A DNA stretch of 64,000 bases, from NCBI RefSeq assembly GCF_008084145.1, contig NZ_VSDO01000004.1:1-64000 (forward strand), in the 5' to 3' direction. The notes beneath the pieces are model-generated. The model made no database searches and was not told where the DNA came from. It saw only the letters and a list, made by a program, of their open reading frames with translations. Shown in pieces: positions 9,099 to 18,378 of this stretch (its first letter is position 1; each line of letters begins with the position of its first letter). The stretch is from Paenibacillus faecis. Lineage in GTDB: Bacteria; Bacillota; Bacilli; Paenibacillales; Paenibacillaceae. The position numbers and the translations under genes are program-made.

Positions 9099-10337
9099 AT
9101 GCAGACTGGAGTTGATCACGTGCAACTGCAAGCGAAAGAAAGGCTGCCTCAGCTCGATCTCTTTCGGGCCTTTGCGATTTTCAGTGTCATTCAGGTCCAC
9201 GCCACTTCCTATGCCGCGGGGTGGCAGGCGCTGGAGGCGCCGGGTTTTTACTTCTATAACTGGATGAACATATTTTTTAGAATCGGTACCAGCTCGTTTA
9301 TCTTCTTGAGCAGCTTCGTCCTCTTCTACAACTATTATGATAAACCGGTGAACCAAAGCTTGATCGGGCGTTTTTACAAAAAGCGGTTGACCTATATTAT
9401 CCTACCTTATATTCTTGTATCCTTCTGTTATTTTCTCGTGGTTGTCTGGATTCAAAGGGACTTCCTCAACCAGTCTGTTGCGCAGCTATTGCAATCTTTA
9501 GTGGTGAAACTGCTGACGGGGACGGCTTATACGCACTTGTATTTTATTTTTATCAGCATTCAGTTTTATATCTTATTTCCGTTATTGCTGGGATTGGTGC
9601 AGTGGATGAGGAACAGGAATTGGCCGGCATTCTGGATCTTTCCGGCGGGTCTGGCGGTTCAGTGGGCCTTTTTCTTCTGGAACAAATATCACCTCGAACT
9701 GCCGAACAAAGGAAGCTATGCGCCGTCCTATATGTCGTTCTACATGCTAGGGGCTGTAGTGGCGATCTATTTCGAGCCGATCAAAGCCTGGCTGACAACG
9801 GCATGGAATCAGGCTACCTCCCGGCAAAAAATCGGAACCGTCCTGCTATGGGGCAGTTGGCTGATCCTGTCCTTTGTCGATGTTCAGCTGTACTACGCGT
9901 TCAGAACCGGAGCGTACGCGGCGGGAACGACCACGTTTGAACTGGTGTGGAACGCACACCTGCTGCTCTCGGCGCTGGTGCTGATGAAGGCGGCATTTCT
10001 GATGCACCGCAAGGGCACGAAGTTCTGGGTCAGAGCTTTGACCCGGCTGGGCGAATTGTCTTTCGCCATTTACCTGTTTCATCCGGTGGTGCTGCTGGTC
10101 TATCGGATGTTTCGCAATCGGCTCGCGGGGGACCAAATCGCGGTCGCTTATTTCTTTTTTATCCTGGGCGGTTCGGCCTGCGCGTTGTTCCTGTCCTGGA
10201 TTTTCGTTCAGGTCTGTTTTAAAAGACTGCCTTTCGCTTCGGTGTTTCTGGGCAGCGTCCCCGGTTCCTTGAAGCGGAGGAAGGAACAACCGCTTCAGGA
10301 CACCGCTTCTTCCGCATCCGTAAATGTGAATATGTAG
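9099..10337 (+). CDS. Acyltransferase 3 family membrane protein (OafA/YrhL-like)
   Basis: A polytopic membrane O-acyltransferase of about 412 residues. The N-terminal LDLFRAFAIFSVIQVHATSY carries the conserved Arg and His of the acyltransferase-3 family, and about ten hydrophobic segments follow. Such proteins acetylate or succinylate cell-surface polysaccharides or lipids; the substrate here is unknown. The start is uncertain: ATG 9099 has AGGA about six bases before it, while GTG 9120 has GGAG eight bases before it. It stands alone and converges with the chemoreceptor gene. Confidence 0.82.
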   Translation: MQTGVDHVQLQAKERLPQLDLFRAFAIFSVIQVHATSYAAGWQALEAPGFYFYNWMNIFFRIGTSSFIFLSSFVLFYNYYDKPVNQSLIGRFYKKRLTYIILPYILVSFCYFLVVVWIQRDFLNQSVAQLLQSLVVKLLTGTAYTHLYFIFISIQFYILFPLLLGLVQWMRNRNWPAFWIFPAGLAVQWAFFFWNKYHLELPNKGSYAPSYMSFYMLGAVVAIYFEPIKAWLTTAWNQATSRQKIGTVLLWGSWLILSFVDVQLYYAFRTGAYAAGTTTFELVWNAHLLLSALVLMKAAFLMHRKGTKFWVRALTRLGELSFAIYLFHPVVLLVYRMFRNRLAGDQIAVAYFFFILGGSACALFLSWIFVQVCFKRLPFASVFLGSVPGSLKRRKEQPLQDTASSASVNVNM

Positions 10338-10355
10338 GCTCATTCCAATAACAAA

Positions 10356-10399
10356 GGGGTGCTGATTAAACCGTTACGCACGGTTCGATCGGCACCCCT
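10356..10399. terminator. Hairpin between convergent genes
   Basis: GGGGTGC (10356-10362) pairs with GCACCCC (10392-10398), and an inner ACCG/CGGT stem (10370-10373 with 10381-10384) adds to it. On the minus strand TTTGTTATT follows, so it can terminate the chemoreceptor gene and perhaps slow the acyltransferase transcript. Confidence 0.6.
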
Positions 10400-10410
10400 G
10401 TTACTTGCGG

Positions 10411-12453
10411 TTACACTTTAAACTTGCTTACGGTTTCCTGCAGCTCTTCCGCCATTTTGCTTAATAAAGCGGAAGATGCGCTGATCTCCTGCATGGAAGC
10501 CAGCTGCTCTTCCGTGCTGGCGGCGACTTGTTCGATGCTGGCCGCGGTATCCTCGGAAATCATGGCTACCGCTTCCACGGATTTCAGCACTTTCACCGAA
10601 TCGGCAACCATCGCTTCCGCCGCGTGGGAAACCTGCTCGATTTCGCGGGTGACTTCGGTGATGGAATCCAGGATGTGCCCGAAAGCCACTCCCGCGGAAT
10701 CCGCCATGTTGACGCCCCGCAATACCTCTTGAATCACCTGTTCCATGCTGGCGGCCGTCACCTGGGTGTCCCGCTGAATCGCGGCCACCGATTCGGTAAT
10801 ATGGCTGGCGGAGCTGCCGGATTGGTCGGCGAGCTTTTTGATTTCGGAGGCGACCACGGCAAATCCTTTGCCCTGTTCGCCGGCGCGCGCCGCTTCAATG
10901 GACGCGTTCAGTGCCAGCAGATGAGTCTGGTTGGCAATTTCCGTAATCATTTGCGTGAAGCTGTCGATTTCTTTGGACCGTTCACCCAGACTGGATACTT
11001 CCTGAGCCAGCTTTCTCACGGTTTCGCCGATCGCTTTCATCTGATCGACAACGGATTGCACACTGCCGTTTCCTTCCTCGGCGGTCTGCTGCGTGTGCTC
11101 CACGGATTGGACGACCTCATGCGTACTATTGGAGATTTCCTGCATTTGAGCAGCCATACGATTAATGTCATCCCGGGAGCTGCCGATTTCCGTCACCTGC
11201 TGGCCGGTGCCGATCGCGACCATTTGCGCGGTCTCCGCCACCTGCTTGCCGGAGGCCGTGATTTGGTCGGAGCTGGCGGTCAGCTCTTCCGCGGAGGCCG
11301 CAAGCTGCATGGAATTATTGTTAACCTTGTAGAGCAGAGAGCGCAGTGAAGCGGCCATGGTATTAAAATTATGACCCAAAATCCCCAGCTCATCGTTCCG
11401 TTTGATCTGAATATCCTGCGTGAGATCCCCTTCGCTGATCGCCAGGGAAGCCCGGCTGATTTGACGGAGGGGCTTCAGGATGGAATAGATGATCAAGAAG
11501 ATGAACACGGCGCCCACAAGGATAGAAACGAGAAGGACGAGAACCGTCGATTTAAGGATCGGAGACGCTTGCGCCGCAACCTCGGACTGATACAGGGTTC
11601 CGACGATTTTCCATCCGGTCGACGCGTTGGTGGAGAAAATCATCCTTTTCTCTTCTTTGTCGACTTTATAATCGAGGCGTCCGCTTTCATTTTTGTATAT
11701 GTTCTCAATAATGGGGCTGTTCTCTGCGGAAGAACCGACCTCACTAGTGGGATGATAGACGAATTTCTTATCCTGATCGAGCAGGAAGACGTAGCCTTCG
11801 GACCCGATTTTCACGCTTTTCGTCACTAATGACAGTTTCTCGATGGCGACGGACATGGCCACTACACCTTGCCCGTCCGGGATAGCTTTAGCCAAAGTAA
11901 CGACCTGATTTCCCGTTGCCGCGGAAGGATAAGGGGAGGTGACGATAACCTTACCTTTCTCCGCTAAAGCCTGCTTATACCAGCCCCGTTCGGTGGGTTT
12001 ATAGTCCGCCGCCATTTTGGTGGCGTCCGAAGAGTCCATATATAAACCCTGGCTCGTTCCGACAAACACCATCTCCGTGTCGGTGTCGGCGTTTTTGGTG
12101 ATTTGCAGCTGTTTTTTTACACTGTCGCTAGCGCCCAGGTTCGATTGGGTTCCCTGCTCGATCGTGGACAAGTCCACATTATGCGACAGAACCTCGACTT
12201 CTTTCTTCTTCGAATCAAAATATTCATTCAGCAGCGCGTCCAGGAGCCGTACATTCTCCTCAGCGGTCTGGGCCATCTGCTCATCCACGTTCTGCTTGGC
12301 CGTATTGTAGGAAACCGTGGACAGCAGGATGGTAGGAACGATAAGGAGGACCGCGAAAGCTCCAATCAGCTTGTTTTTGATGGAGAAAAAAACGACTTTG
12401 GTAGCGGATGTTGTCTGACTTTCCGTGATGCGCTTGTTCCGTAGTGTTGTCAT
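10411..12453 (-). CDS. Methyl-accepting chemotaxis protein (Cache-HAMP-MCP)
   Basis: A 680-residue chemoreceptor. A membrane segment near 30-55 is followed by an extracellular double-Cache-like sensor containing the [10 protein letters not shown] motif typical of dCache_1. A second membrane segment near 305-335, a HAMP domain and a long cytoplasmic signalling coiled coil come next. The hairpin tip [20 protein letters not shown] binds CheW and CheA. The ligand is unknown, though dCache domains often bind amino acids or organic acids. I choose ATG at 12453 with GAGGAG 11 bases upstream. A sigma-D-like promoter lies about 40 bases upstream, fitting co-control with motility. Confidence 0.95.
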   Translation of the reverse strand: MTTLRNKRITESQTTSATKVVFFSIKNKLIGAFAVLLIVPTILLSTVSYNTAKQNVDEQMAQTAEENVRLLDALLNEYFDSKKKEVEVLSHNVDLSTIEQGTQSNLGASDSVKKQLQITKNADTDTEMVFVGTSQGLYMDSSDATKMAADYKPTERGWYKQALAEKGKVIVTSPYPSAATGNQVVTLAKAIPDGQGVVAMSVAIEKLSLVTKSVKIGSEGYVFLLDQDKKFVYHPTSEVGSSAENSPIIENIYKNESGRLDYKVDKEEKRMIFSTNASTGWKIVGTLYQSEVAAQASPILKSTVLVLLVSILVGAVFIFLIIYSILKPLRQISRASLAISEGDLTQDIQIKRNDELGILGHNFNTMAASLRSLLYKVNNNSMQLAASAEELTASSDQITASGKQVAETAQMVAIGTGQQVTEIGSSRDDINRMAAQMQEISNSTHEVVQSVEHTQQTAEEGNGSVQSVVDQMKAIGETVRKLAQEVSSLGERSKEIDSFTQMITEIANQTHLLALNASIEAARAGEQGKGFAVVASEIKKLADQSGSSASHITESVAAIQRDTQVTAASMEQVIQEVLRGVNMADSAGVAFGHILDSITEVTREIEQVSHAAEAMVADSVKVLKSVEAVAMISEDTAASIEQVAASTEEQLASMQEISASSALLSKMAEELQETVSKFKV

Positions 12454-12493
12454 CGCTCGCGAGCACTCCTCTAAAAAAGATATAATTACGGAT

Positions 12494-12522
12494 ATAATCG
12501 ACAAAAGTCGACATTTTTTTTA
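12494..12522 (-). promoter_or_regulatory. Candidate sigma-D promoter for the chemoreceptor
   Basis: On the minus strand TAAA (12519-12522), a 16-bp spacer and GTCGATTAT (12494-12502) resemble the sigma-D consensus TAAA-N15-GCCGATAT. The downstream gene is a chemoreceptor, a typical sigma-D target. Confidence 0.5.
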
Positions 12523-12662
12523 TAGTTTTTAAATTTTTTCAGATGAAAATTTTGTTTCATGAACCATAGCTCGCAGGAACTAATCCTTCACCAGAGTGCC
12601 TCAATCTTCTGAGTGCGTTGTCCATGTTGCTCAGTCCCGTCGTCCTCTCGCATTGTCCTTCC

Positions 12663-12855
12663 AAATTAACGGGATTTTCTCCCGTTAATTTCGCCCCATG
12701 GGTGGGGCCTCGCCCAATTAGCTGGATTTTCTCCCGCTAATTCAGCCTATTTTGGCAGATCCGGCCCGATCGCGGCAAATTAGCGGGACTATTTCCAGGT
12801 AATTTTCGCTCCTGGCCATTTGCGCGTCATTTAACGGGAGGTTTTCCCGTTAAAT
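12663..12855 (+). repeat. Family A four-hairpin element, copy 1
   Basis: Four hairpins lie at 12663-12691, 12716-12742, 12777-12805 and 12829-12855. Each has arms close to AATTAACGGGA and TCCCGTTAATT around a 5-nt loop. The first has perfect 12-bp arms. Start-to-start spacings are 53, 61 and 52 bp. The element lies in the roughly 760-bp gap between the divergent chemoreceptor and hisZ genes. I see nothing else in 12523-12662. Confidence 0.9.
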
Positions 12856-12904
12856 TCGTCGCCTGGGCGCCTAGCCATTGCTAACCATGGTCCAAGTGGG
12901 GCCA

Positions 12905-12940
12905 ACCATGGCAACGATGGCAACCATGCCAACTATGGCC
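12905..12940 (+). repeat. Short 9-bp tandem repeat
   Basis: Four 9-bp units close to ACCATGGCA (accatggca, acgatggca, accatgcca, actatggcc) in direct order. Degenerate relatives of CCATGG flank them on both sides. No function is evident. Confidence 0.75.
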
Positions 12941-13151
12941 CAATCATGGCCGTGTCCGACCGCAAGGTTAGGCCCAGGTCCTCGCCGAGACAAACACTGT
13001 CAAAGCTCAAACTTGCCGCTTTCTTCTACCGTAACTACACACCGCAGGCAGATCATATTACTCAACTAACTCCGATGCGGAACATGTAATTCCTACTAAA
13101 GGAAGGGTAAAATAAGAAGTAATGATGAACGAGATTCGGCCGGGGAGAGCG

Positions 13152-13181
13152 TTGACGGTTCGGGAACAAATATGTTACGAT
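13152..13181 (+). promoter_or_regulatory. Sigma-A-like promoter of the his operon
   Basis: TTGACG at 13152-13157, an 18-bp spacer and TACGAT at 13176-13181. Transcription would start near 13188, leaving a leader of about 95 bases, too short for a T-box leader. Confidence 0.6.
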
Positions 13182-13214
13182 ATGGCATAATCTTTAGTTT
13201 GGTAGTATGGTAGC

Positions 13215-13232
13215 ACTTTAATATATTAAAGT
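13215..13232 (+). promoter_or_regulatory. Perfect 18-bp palindrome, candidate his operator
   Basis: ACTTTAATATATTAAAGT reads the same on both strands. It lies about 30 bases downstream of the predicted his transcription start and about 50 bases before hisZ. Its position fits a repressor site. A HisR/YerC (TrpR-family) regulator is one candidate, but I cannot compare motifs. Confidence 0.5.
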
Positions 13233-13283
13233 AATCATCCGAGTCATTACATGAATTGAGCCATTATAGATGAGGTGAGCGTG

Positions 13284-14489
13284 TTGTCGAAACCGAAAGG
13301 CTTTGAAAAACCGGCAGGCGTCCGCGACTATTTGCCCTTTGCGGCCGAGAAGCTGCGAGCGATCGAGCGGAGCGTCCTGGATTGCATGGCCGGGTGGGGG
13401 TATCGTCAAATCATGACGCCGACCATGGAGTATTACGATACGGTGGGCGTGGCCAGTTCCACCTCCGACCGGAAGCTGTTCAAGCTGTTGAACAATAGAG
13501 GGACGACCATAGTCCTCCGCTCGGATATGACCGCTCCGATCGCCCGGGTGGTCTCCTCCATGCTGAAGGAAGAGCCGCTGCCGCTGCGCCTGTCTTACCA
13601 CGCCAATGTGTTTCGGGCGATTGAGGAAGAGGCGGGCAGGGAAGCCGAGTTCTTTCAGACCGGCGTCGAGCTGGTGGGGGACGATTCGCCGGAGGCGGAT
13701 GCCGAGGTCGTCGCTTTGGCCGTGGCTTCTCTCAAAGCGGCCGGCGTCAAGTCGTTTAAAATCGCGCTGGGCCATGTCGGCTTTCTGAACGGCCTGCTGG
13801 AAGAGGCGATTCCCGGACGGGAAGAAGACCGGGAAATCCTGAAAGAGGGGCTGCTGCACCGCGACTACGTCGGCTATCGGGAAACGCTGGCCGGCTTGGC
13901 CTTATCGGAGCGGCAGCGCGAGGAGCTTGAGGGCATTCTCCGCCTGCGCGGCGGCAAGGAGATCTGCAAGCAGGCGCTCGAGCTCAGCGGTAACGCGCTG
14001 GCCCGGGAAGCGGTGCAGCATCTCAGCGCGGTATGGGACGCGCTGGAGGACTACGGTGTAGCGCCGCAGCATGTCATGATCGATTTGACGATGATCGGCG
14101 ACTTTTCCTACTACACCGGGATGACGTTTGAGGGGTATGCCGCCGAGCTCGGCTTCCCCGTCTGCAGCGGCGGACGCTACGATAATCTGCTGCAGCAGTT
14201 CGGGCGACCGGCTCCGGCGACCGGCTTCGCGCTCAAGACGAGCCGGATTCTCGACGGCGTTGAGGGGATTGACGTCGTCCGCGAGCTGCCGCTGCTGCTA
14301 CAGTACGACGCGGCCAACCGGAAGCGGGCTTTCGCCGAAGCGGAGCGGCTGCGCGACGAGGGACGCAGCGTGATCCTGCGCCGCGTGGAAGGGCCGGCCG
14401 AGAAGCTCGGCGAAACGGTCGCCAAGGAGATCAAGAGCGGACCGCTGGGCCCGGCATACGGGGAGATCCGAACGTATACGAGTTTTTAG
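13284..14489 (+). CDS. hisZ: ATP phosphoribosyltransferase regulatory subunit
   Basis: A HisRS-like protein of about 401 residues that forms a hetero-octamer with the short HisG and confers histidine feedback inhibition. The N-terminal KPAGVRDYLPFAAEKLRAIE and the class II synthetase-like segments (TPTMEYYDTVG; RSDMTAPIARVV; GGRYDNLL) identify it. It lacks the C-terminal anticodon-binding domain of true HisRS. The start is TTG 13284 (or GTG 13281 or 13275): the GAGGTGA at 13272-13278 is best spaced for 13281-13284. First gene of the his operon; a repeat element separates it from hisG. Confidence 0.92.
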   Translation: MSKPKGFEKPAGVRDYLPFAAEKLRAIERSVLDCMAGWGYRQIMTPTMEYYDTVGVASSTSDRKLFKLLNNRGTTIVLRSDMTAPIARVVSSMLKEEPLPLRLSYHANVFRAIEEEAGREAEFFQTGVELVGDDSPEADAEVVALAVASLKAAGVKSFKIALGHVGFLNGLLEEAIPGREEDREILKEGLLHRDYVGYRETLAGLALSERQREELEGILRLRGGKEICKQALELSGNALAREAVQHLSAVWDALEDYGVAPQHVMIDLTMIGDFSYYTGMTFEGYAAELGFPVCSGGRYDNLLQQFGRPAPATGFALKTSRILDGVEGIDVVRELPLLLQYDAANRKRAFAEAERLRDEGRSVILRRVEGPAEKLGETVAKEIKSGPLGPAYGEIRTYTSF

Positions 14490-14509
14490 GCAGCCGAACT
14501 CTATTCGTC

Positions 14510-14700
14510 AAATAACGGGAAAACCTCCTGTTATTTTGTCTTTGAGTAGGCGTGGCGTAACAATAACGGGAAAACTTCCAGCTAATTCTTCCGTTCTAAG
14601 CGATTATCCCGACGGAAGGGCAAATTAGCGGTAGGTGTTCCTGCTAAATATGGCGTGCGGGGGATTTTAGCCGGAATTAACGGGAGTTATTCCCGTTAAG
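14510..14700 (+). repeat. Family A four-hairpin element, copy 2 (between hisZ and hisG)
   Basis: Hairpins start near 14510, 14562, 14621 and 14674, with spacings of 52, 59 and 53 bp. Arms resemble AATAACGGGA/TCCTGTTATT and AATTAACGGGA/TCCCGTTAA. The element fills the 290-bp gap between hisZ and hisG, so it is probably transcribed within the his mRNA. Confidence 0.9.
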
Positions 14701-14779
14701 AGAGAGGCTCGCTCACTCAGAAGCGGGTCCAAACGGGCGATCGGCCCCGTTGCAGCCGGAGGGAGGCTCAGGTCAGGAG

Positions 14780-15415
14780 ATGAGCGAAATTATCAAAGTG
14801 GCGATGCCCAAGGGGCGTATCTATAAAAAAGCGTCGGCCCTGTTTCGCGAGGCCGGGATTCAGATTCCGACCGATGTGGACGAGTCGCGCAAGCTGGTGG
14901 TTCCGCTGCCGGAAATCGGCATGGAGTTTATTTTGGCGAAGCCGGTGGATGTGCCGACTTACGTGGAGTACGGTGTGGCGGACATCGGCATCGTCGGCAA
15001 GGACGTGCTGATGGAGGAGAGCCGGGACGTTTACGAACTGCTGGATCTCGGCATCGCCCGCTGCCGGATGTCGGTCATCGCGCTGCCGGCTTGGAAGCCG
15101 GGGATCCACCAGCGCGTGGCCACCAAGTACCCGAACGTGGCTTCGCAGTATTTTCGCGAGCGGGGACAGCAGGTGGAGGTCATCAAGCTGAACGGTTCCA
15201 TCGAGCTGGCGCCGTTGATCGGCTTGGCCGACCGGATCGTCGATATGGTGGAGACCGGGCAGACGCTTCGCGAGAACGGACTGGTGGAGTTGGAGAGCAT
15301 GTTCGAGATCACGAGCCGACTGGTCGCCAACCGGGTCAGTTACCGGATGAAAAACGCGGAGATTCAAGCGGTTTGCGATGCGCTGGCCAAAGCGATCACC
15401 GCTAAGAACGTTTAA
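14780..15415 (+). CDS. hisG: ATP phosphoribosyltransferase, short form
   Basis: The first enzyme of histidine synthesis: it joins ATP and PRPP to give phosphoribosyl-ATP. At 211 residues it is the short form that needs HisZ, encoded upstream. [19 protein letters not shown] is the typical N-terminus. [14 protein letters not shown] (near 67-80) and the PRPP-binding stretch around [18 protein letters not shown] (near 153-170) are conserved. I choose ATG 14780 by family length. The clearest Shine-Dalgarno, GGAGGGAGG, is 12-13 bases upstream, rather far. Confidence 0.95.
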   Translation: MSEIIKVAMPKGRIYKKASALFREAGIQIPTDVDESRKLVVPLPEIGMEFILAKPVDVPTYVEYGVADIGIVGKDVLMEESRDVYELLDLGIARCRMSVIALPAWKPGIHQRVATKYPNVASQYFRERGQQVEVIKLNGSIELAPLIGLADRIVDMVETGQTLRENGLVELESMFEITSRLVANRVSYRMKNAEIQAVCDALAKAITAKNV

Positions 15416-15453
15416 GGTTCAGGGACGGATTGAAAGCCGGGGAGGACTTTAGA

Positions 15454-16764
15454 ATGAAAATAGTGAAAGCACAGGATTTTGATCTTCGTCGTGAGGTGGA
15501 GTATGGAACGGCGGAGCAGAACGAGGCGGTCCGGGCCATCGTACGGGATGTGAAAAAAGAAGGCGACGCCGCGCTGCTCCGTTACACGGAGAAGTTCGAC
15601 GGGGTGCGTCTGGAGGCCTCCGGGCTTCGGGTGACGCAGGAGGAGCTTCAAGCCGCTTACGATCAGGTGGGGGCTGCTTTTGTCGAGGCGATCCGGGCCG
15701 CGGCGGTGAATATCCGGGCGTTTCATAACAGGCAGAAGCGCAACTCGTGGATGGATTTACAGCCGGACGGCAGCCTGCTCGGCCAAATACTCCGCCCGCT
15801 TAAACGGGTCGGCGTGTACGTGCCCGGCGGCAAGGCGGCGTATCCTTCCTCGGTGCTCATGAACGTGATCCCGGCGCAGGTGGCCGGCGTGCCGGAGATC
15901 GTGATGGTCACGCCGCCGGCGACCGGCGGGACGGAAGGGATCGACCCGTACATTCTCGTCGCCGCGGCGGAAGCCGGCGTCCACGAAATCTACCGGGTCG
16001 GCGGGGCCCAGGCCATCGCGGCTTTGGCTTATGGCACGGCCTCGATCGCCCCGGTCGATAAAATCTGCGGACCGGGGAACATCTTCGTCGCGCTGGCGAA
16101 GCGCGAGGTGTACGGCGCCGTCGACATCGACAGCATCGCCGGGCCGAGCGAAATCGCCGTGCTGGCGGACGACAGCGCCGATCCCGCCTACGTCGCGGCG
16201 GATCTGCTCTCGCAGGCCGAGCACGACGAGATGGCGTCGGCGATTCTCGTAACGCCGTCCGAGGCGTTTGCGCAGGCCTGCCGCGCGGAGGTGGAGCGCC
16301 AGCTGGCGGAGCTGCCGCGGCGGGACATCGCTGCCGCGTCCGTACGCGACTATGGCGCGGTCATCCTCGTCGATTCCATCGAAGAGGGGATCGGCGTCAT
16401 CAATCGGCTCGCGCCGGAGCACTTCGAGCTGATCGTGGAGGACCCGATGGCTTATCTCGGCTTGGTCGAGAACGCCGGGGCGATTTTCCTCGGACCGTAC
16501 AGCTCGGAGCCGGTGGGGGATTATTTTGCCGGACCGAATCATATTATTCCGACGAACGGCACGGCGCGGTTCTCCTCGCCGGTCGATGTGGACGATTTTA
16601 TCAAAAAATCGAGCCTGATCTACTACAGCAAGGAGGCGCTGCTGCAAAACGGCGCCACGATCATGGAACTCGCCCGGCGCGAAGGGCTGGAAGGGCACGC
16701 CCGGGCGATAGAAATCCGGCTGCGTAAAGAAGGAAAGGCGGGGGTAAACGATGACAACCAATAA
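15454..16764 (+). CDS. hisD: Histidinol dehydrogenase
   Basis: A zinc enzyme that oxidises L-histidinol to histidine through histidinal, using two NAD. It is 436 residues long, the normal size. [16 protein letters not shown] (near 206) and [16 protein letters not shown] (near 224), then [11 protein letters not shown] with the metal-ligand His, are visible. The catalytic [10 protein letters not shown] (near 320) follows. ATG is preceded by GGGGAGGA about nine bases away. The 3' end overlaps hisB by 14 bases. Confidence 0.96.
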   Translation: MKIVKAQDFDLRREVEYGTAEQNEAVRAIVRDVKKEGDAALLRYTEKFDGVRLEASGLRVTQEELQAAYDQVGAAFVEAIRAAAVNIRAFHNRQKRNSWMDLQPDGSLLGQILRPLKRVGVYVPGGKAAYPSSVLMNVIPAQVAGVPEIVMVTPPATGGTEGIDPYILVAAAEAGVHEIYRVGGAQAIAALAYGTASIAPVDKICGPGNIFVALAKREVYGAVDIDSIAGPSEIAVLADDSADPAYVAADLLSQAEHDEMASAILVTPSEAFAQACRAEVERQLAELPRRDIAAASVRDYGAVILVDSIEEGIGVINRLAPEHFELIVEDPMAYLGLVENAGAIFLGPYSSEPVGDYFAGPNHIIPTNGTARFSSPVDVDDFIKKSSLIYYSKEALLQNGATIMELARREGLEGHARAIEIRLRKEGKAGVNDDNQ

Positions 16765-17380
16765 CGGGAACAGCGTCAACCAGGCGGGAGCCGGGGAGCG
16801 CCGCGCGGAAATCAGCCGCAAAACGAACGAGACGGATATCCGGCTGCAATTCGCGGTGGACGGCACGGGGAAGTCCGAGCTGGAAACGGATGTGCCGTTC
16901 TTGAACCATATGCTGGACTTGTTTACGAAGCACGGCCATTTTGATTTGTCTGTGCAGGCGCGAGGCGACATTGAGATCGACGATCATCACACGGTCGAGG
17001 ATATCGGCATCTGCCTCGGGCAGTGCCTGCGGGAAGCGCTCGGCGACAAGCGGGGCATCAAGCGCTATGCGAGCGTGTTTATCCCGATGGACGAAGCGCT
17101 CGCGCAGGTCGTCATCGACGTCAGCAACCGGCCGCACTTTGAATACCGCGCCGAGTATCCCTCGGACCGGGTCGGCAGCTTCGATGTGCAGCTCGTCCAT
17201 GAGTTCCTCTGGAAGCTGGCGCTGGAAGCGCGGATCACGCTGCACGTCATCGTCCATTACGGACAGAACACGCATCATATGATCGAAGCTGTGTTCAAGG
17301 CGCTCGGACGGGCTATCGACGAGGCGACAAGCCTGGATCCCCGCGTGACGGGCGTGCCGTCGACGAAGGGAGTGCTGTAG
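16751..17380 (+). CDS. hisB: Imidazoleglycerol-phosphate dehydratase
   Basis: Removes water from imidazoleglycerol phosphate to give imidazoleacetol phosphate, at a di-manganese site. The [14 protein letters not shown] and [14 protein letters not shown] motifs supply His and Glu ligands. It is the single-function form (209 residues) without the phosphatase domain of enterobacterial HisB, so HisJ downstream provides the phosphatase. An N-terminal extension of about 13 residues ([12 protein letters not shown]) looks low-complexity. It overlaps hisD and directly abuts hisH. Confidence 0.95.
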   Translation: MTTNNGNSVNQAGAGERRAEISRKTNETDIRLQFAVDGTGKSELETDVPFLNHMLDLFTKHGHFDLSVQARGDIEIDDHHTVEDIGICLGQCLREALGDKRGIKRYASVFIPMDEALAQVVIDVSNRPHFEYRAEYPSDRVGSFDVQLVHEFLWKLALEARITLHVIVHYGQNTHHMIEAVFKALGRAIDEATSLDPRVTGVPSTKGVL

Positions 17381-18061
17381 GTGACGATCGCCATTGTCGA
17401 CTACGGGATGGGCAATTTGCACAGCGTCAGCAAGGCGGTGGAGCGCCTCGGTTTTGAGGGGCTCGTTACGGGCGACGCGGATGCCATCCTCGGCGCGGAC
17501 GGCGTAGTGCTGCCGGGCGTCGGCGCCTTCGGCGACGCGATGGAGCACCTGCGCGCCTCGGGCCTGGACGGCATGGTGCGGCAGGCAGCCGCGGCGGGGG
17601 TGCCCCTGCTCGGCATCTGCCTCGGCATGCAGCTGCTCTTCGGCGAGAGCGAAGAGCATGGGCGCAACGCAGGCCTCGGCCTACTGCCGGGCCGGGCGGT
17701 GCGCTTTGCCGGCGGCAGTGCCGGCGCCGACGCCGAAGGCGGCGTTCGCGGCGGCCTGAAGGTGCCGCACATGGGCTGGAACCGGCTGGAGTTCCTGCAG
17801 CCGGACAATCCGCTCCTGGCGGGCCTGGAGGAGGGACACGTGTACTTCGTCCACTCCTACCACGTGCTCCCGGAGCGGAAGGAAGACCTGCTCGCCGTAA
17901 CGGATTACGGTCACCCGGTCACGGCCATCGTGGGCCGGGGTAACGTGTACGGCATGCAGTTCCACCCCGAGAAGAGCGGTGAGCTCGGGATGGGACTGCT
18001 GCGCAACTTCCTGGCGCTGGCGGAACGTGCGGGGGTGGAAGGCGACCGGCGGTTAGGCTAA
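17381..18061 (+). CDS. hisH: Imidazole glycerol phosphate synthase, glutaminase subunit
   Basis: A class I glutamine amidotransferase that feeds ammonia to HisF. The nucleophile Cys lies in LGICLGMQLLF (near 78), and the catalytic His-Glu pair in MQFHPEKSGELG (near 193). The start GTG comes immediately after the hisB stop, implying coupling. It is 226 residues long, slightly over average because of a Gly/Ala-rich insert (GGSAGADAEGGVRGG). Confidence 0.95.
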   Translation: MTIAIVDYGMGNLHSVSKAVERLGFEGLVTGDADAILGADGVVLPGVGAFGDAMEHLRASGLDGMVRQAAAAGVPLLGICLGMQLLFGESEEHGRNAGLGLLPGRAVRFAGGSAGADAEGGVRGGLKVPHMGWNRLEFLQPDNPLLAGLEEGHVYFVHSYHVLPERKEDLLAVTDYGHPVTAIVGRGNVYGMQFHPEKSGELGMGLLRNFLALAERAGVEGDRRLG

Positions 18062-18078
18062 TAGACATCAGGCGATGA

Positions 18079-18272
18079 AAATTAACGGGACTACTTCCCG
18101 TTAATTTGACGCTGCCAGAGTTGCAAAGGCGATTACCTGGAAAAGTTCCCGCTAATCGGCCTGAATTTAGGGTTTTCCAAGCTTGGGTCGCAAAATAGAT
18201 GGAGTTTCTCCAGCTAATCGGTATGAAAGGGACTTAGGCGATCATTTTAATGGGAGGTTTTCCTGTTAAATC
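18079..18272 (+). repeat. Family A four-hairpin element, copy 3 (between hisH and hisA)
   Basis: Hairpins begin near 18079, 18131, 18193 and 18244, with spacings of 52, 62 and about 51 bp. The first has perfect 12-bp arms, AAATTAACGGGA and TCCCGTTAATTT. This copy fills most of the 317-bp gap between hisH and hisA; 18273-18378 is AT-rich and might hold a secondary promoter, though I see no clear one. Confidence 0.9.
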
Positions 18273-18378
18273 AGTTTTAGCTACATCAGCGACATCAGTT
18301 ATATTAGTTTCGATTAGTTGCATCAATTTGCACTATAACTTATAGATGTATATTTACTAGATAGCGGGAGGAACCGAC

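Noticed and set aside
12663..12855. CRISPR-like array of regularly spaced repeats
   Set aside because: The units are imperfect palindromes with variable sequence, gaps of about 25-34 bp that resemble one another between copies, only four units per element, and no cas genes.
12878..13069. 63-residue frame with repeated TMATMATMP
   Set aside because: It is the translation of the 9-bp tandem repeat, with a weak start and no homology that I recognise.
13182..13274. T-box or histidine riboswitch before hisZ
   Set aside because: The leader is under 100 bases and lacks the T-box sequence and a terminator.
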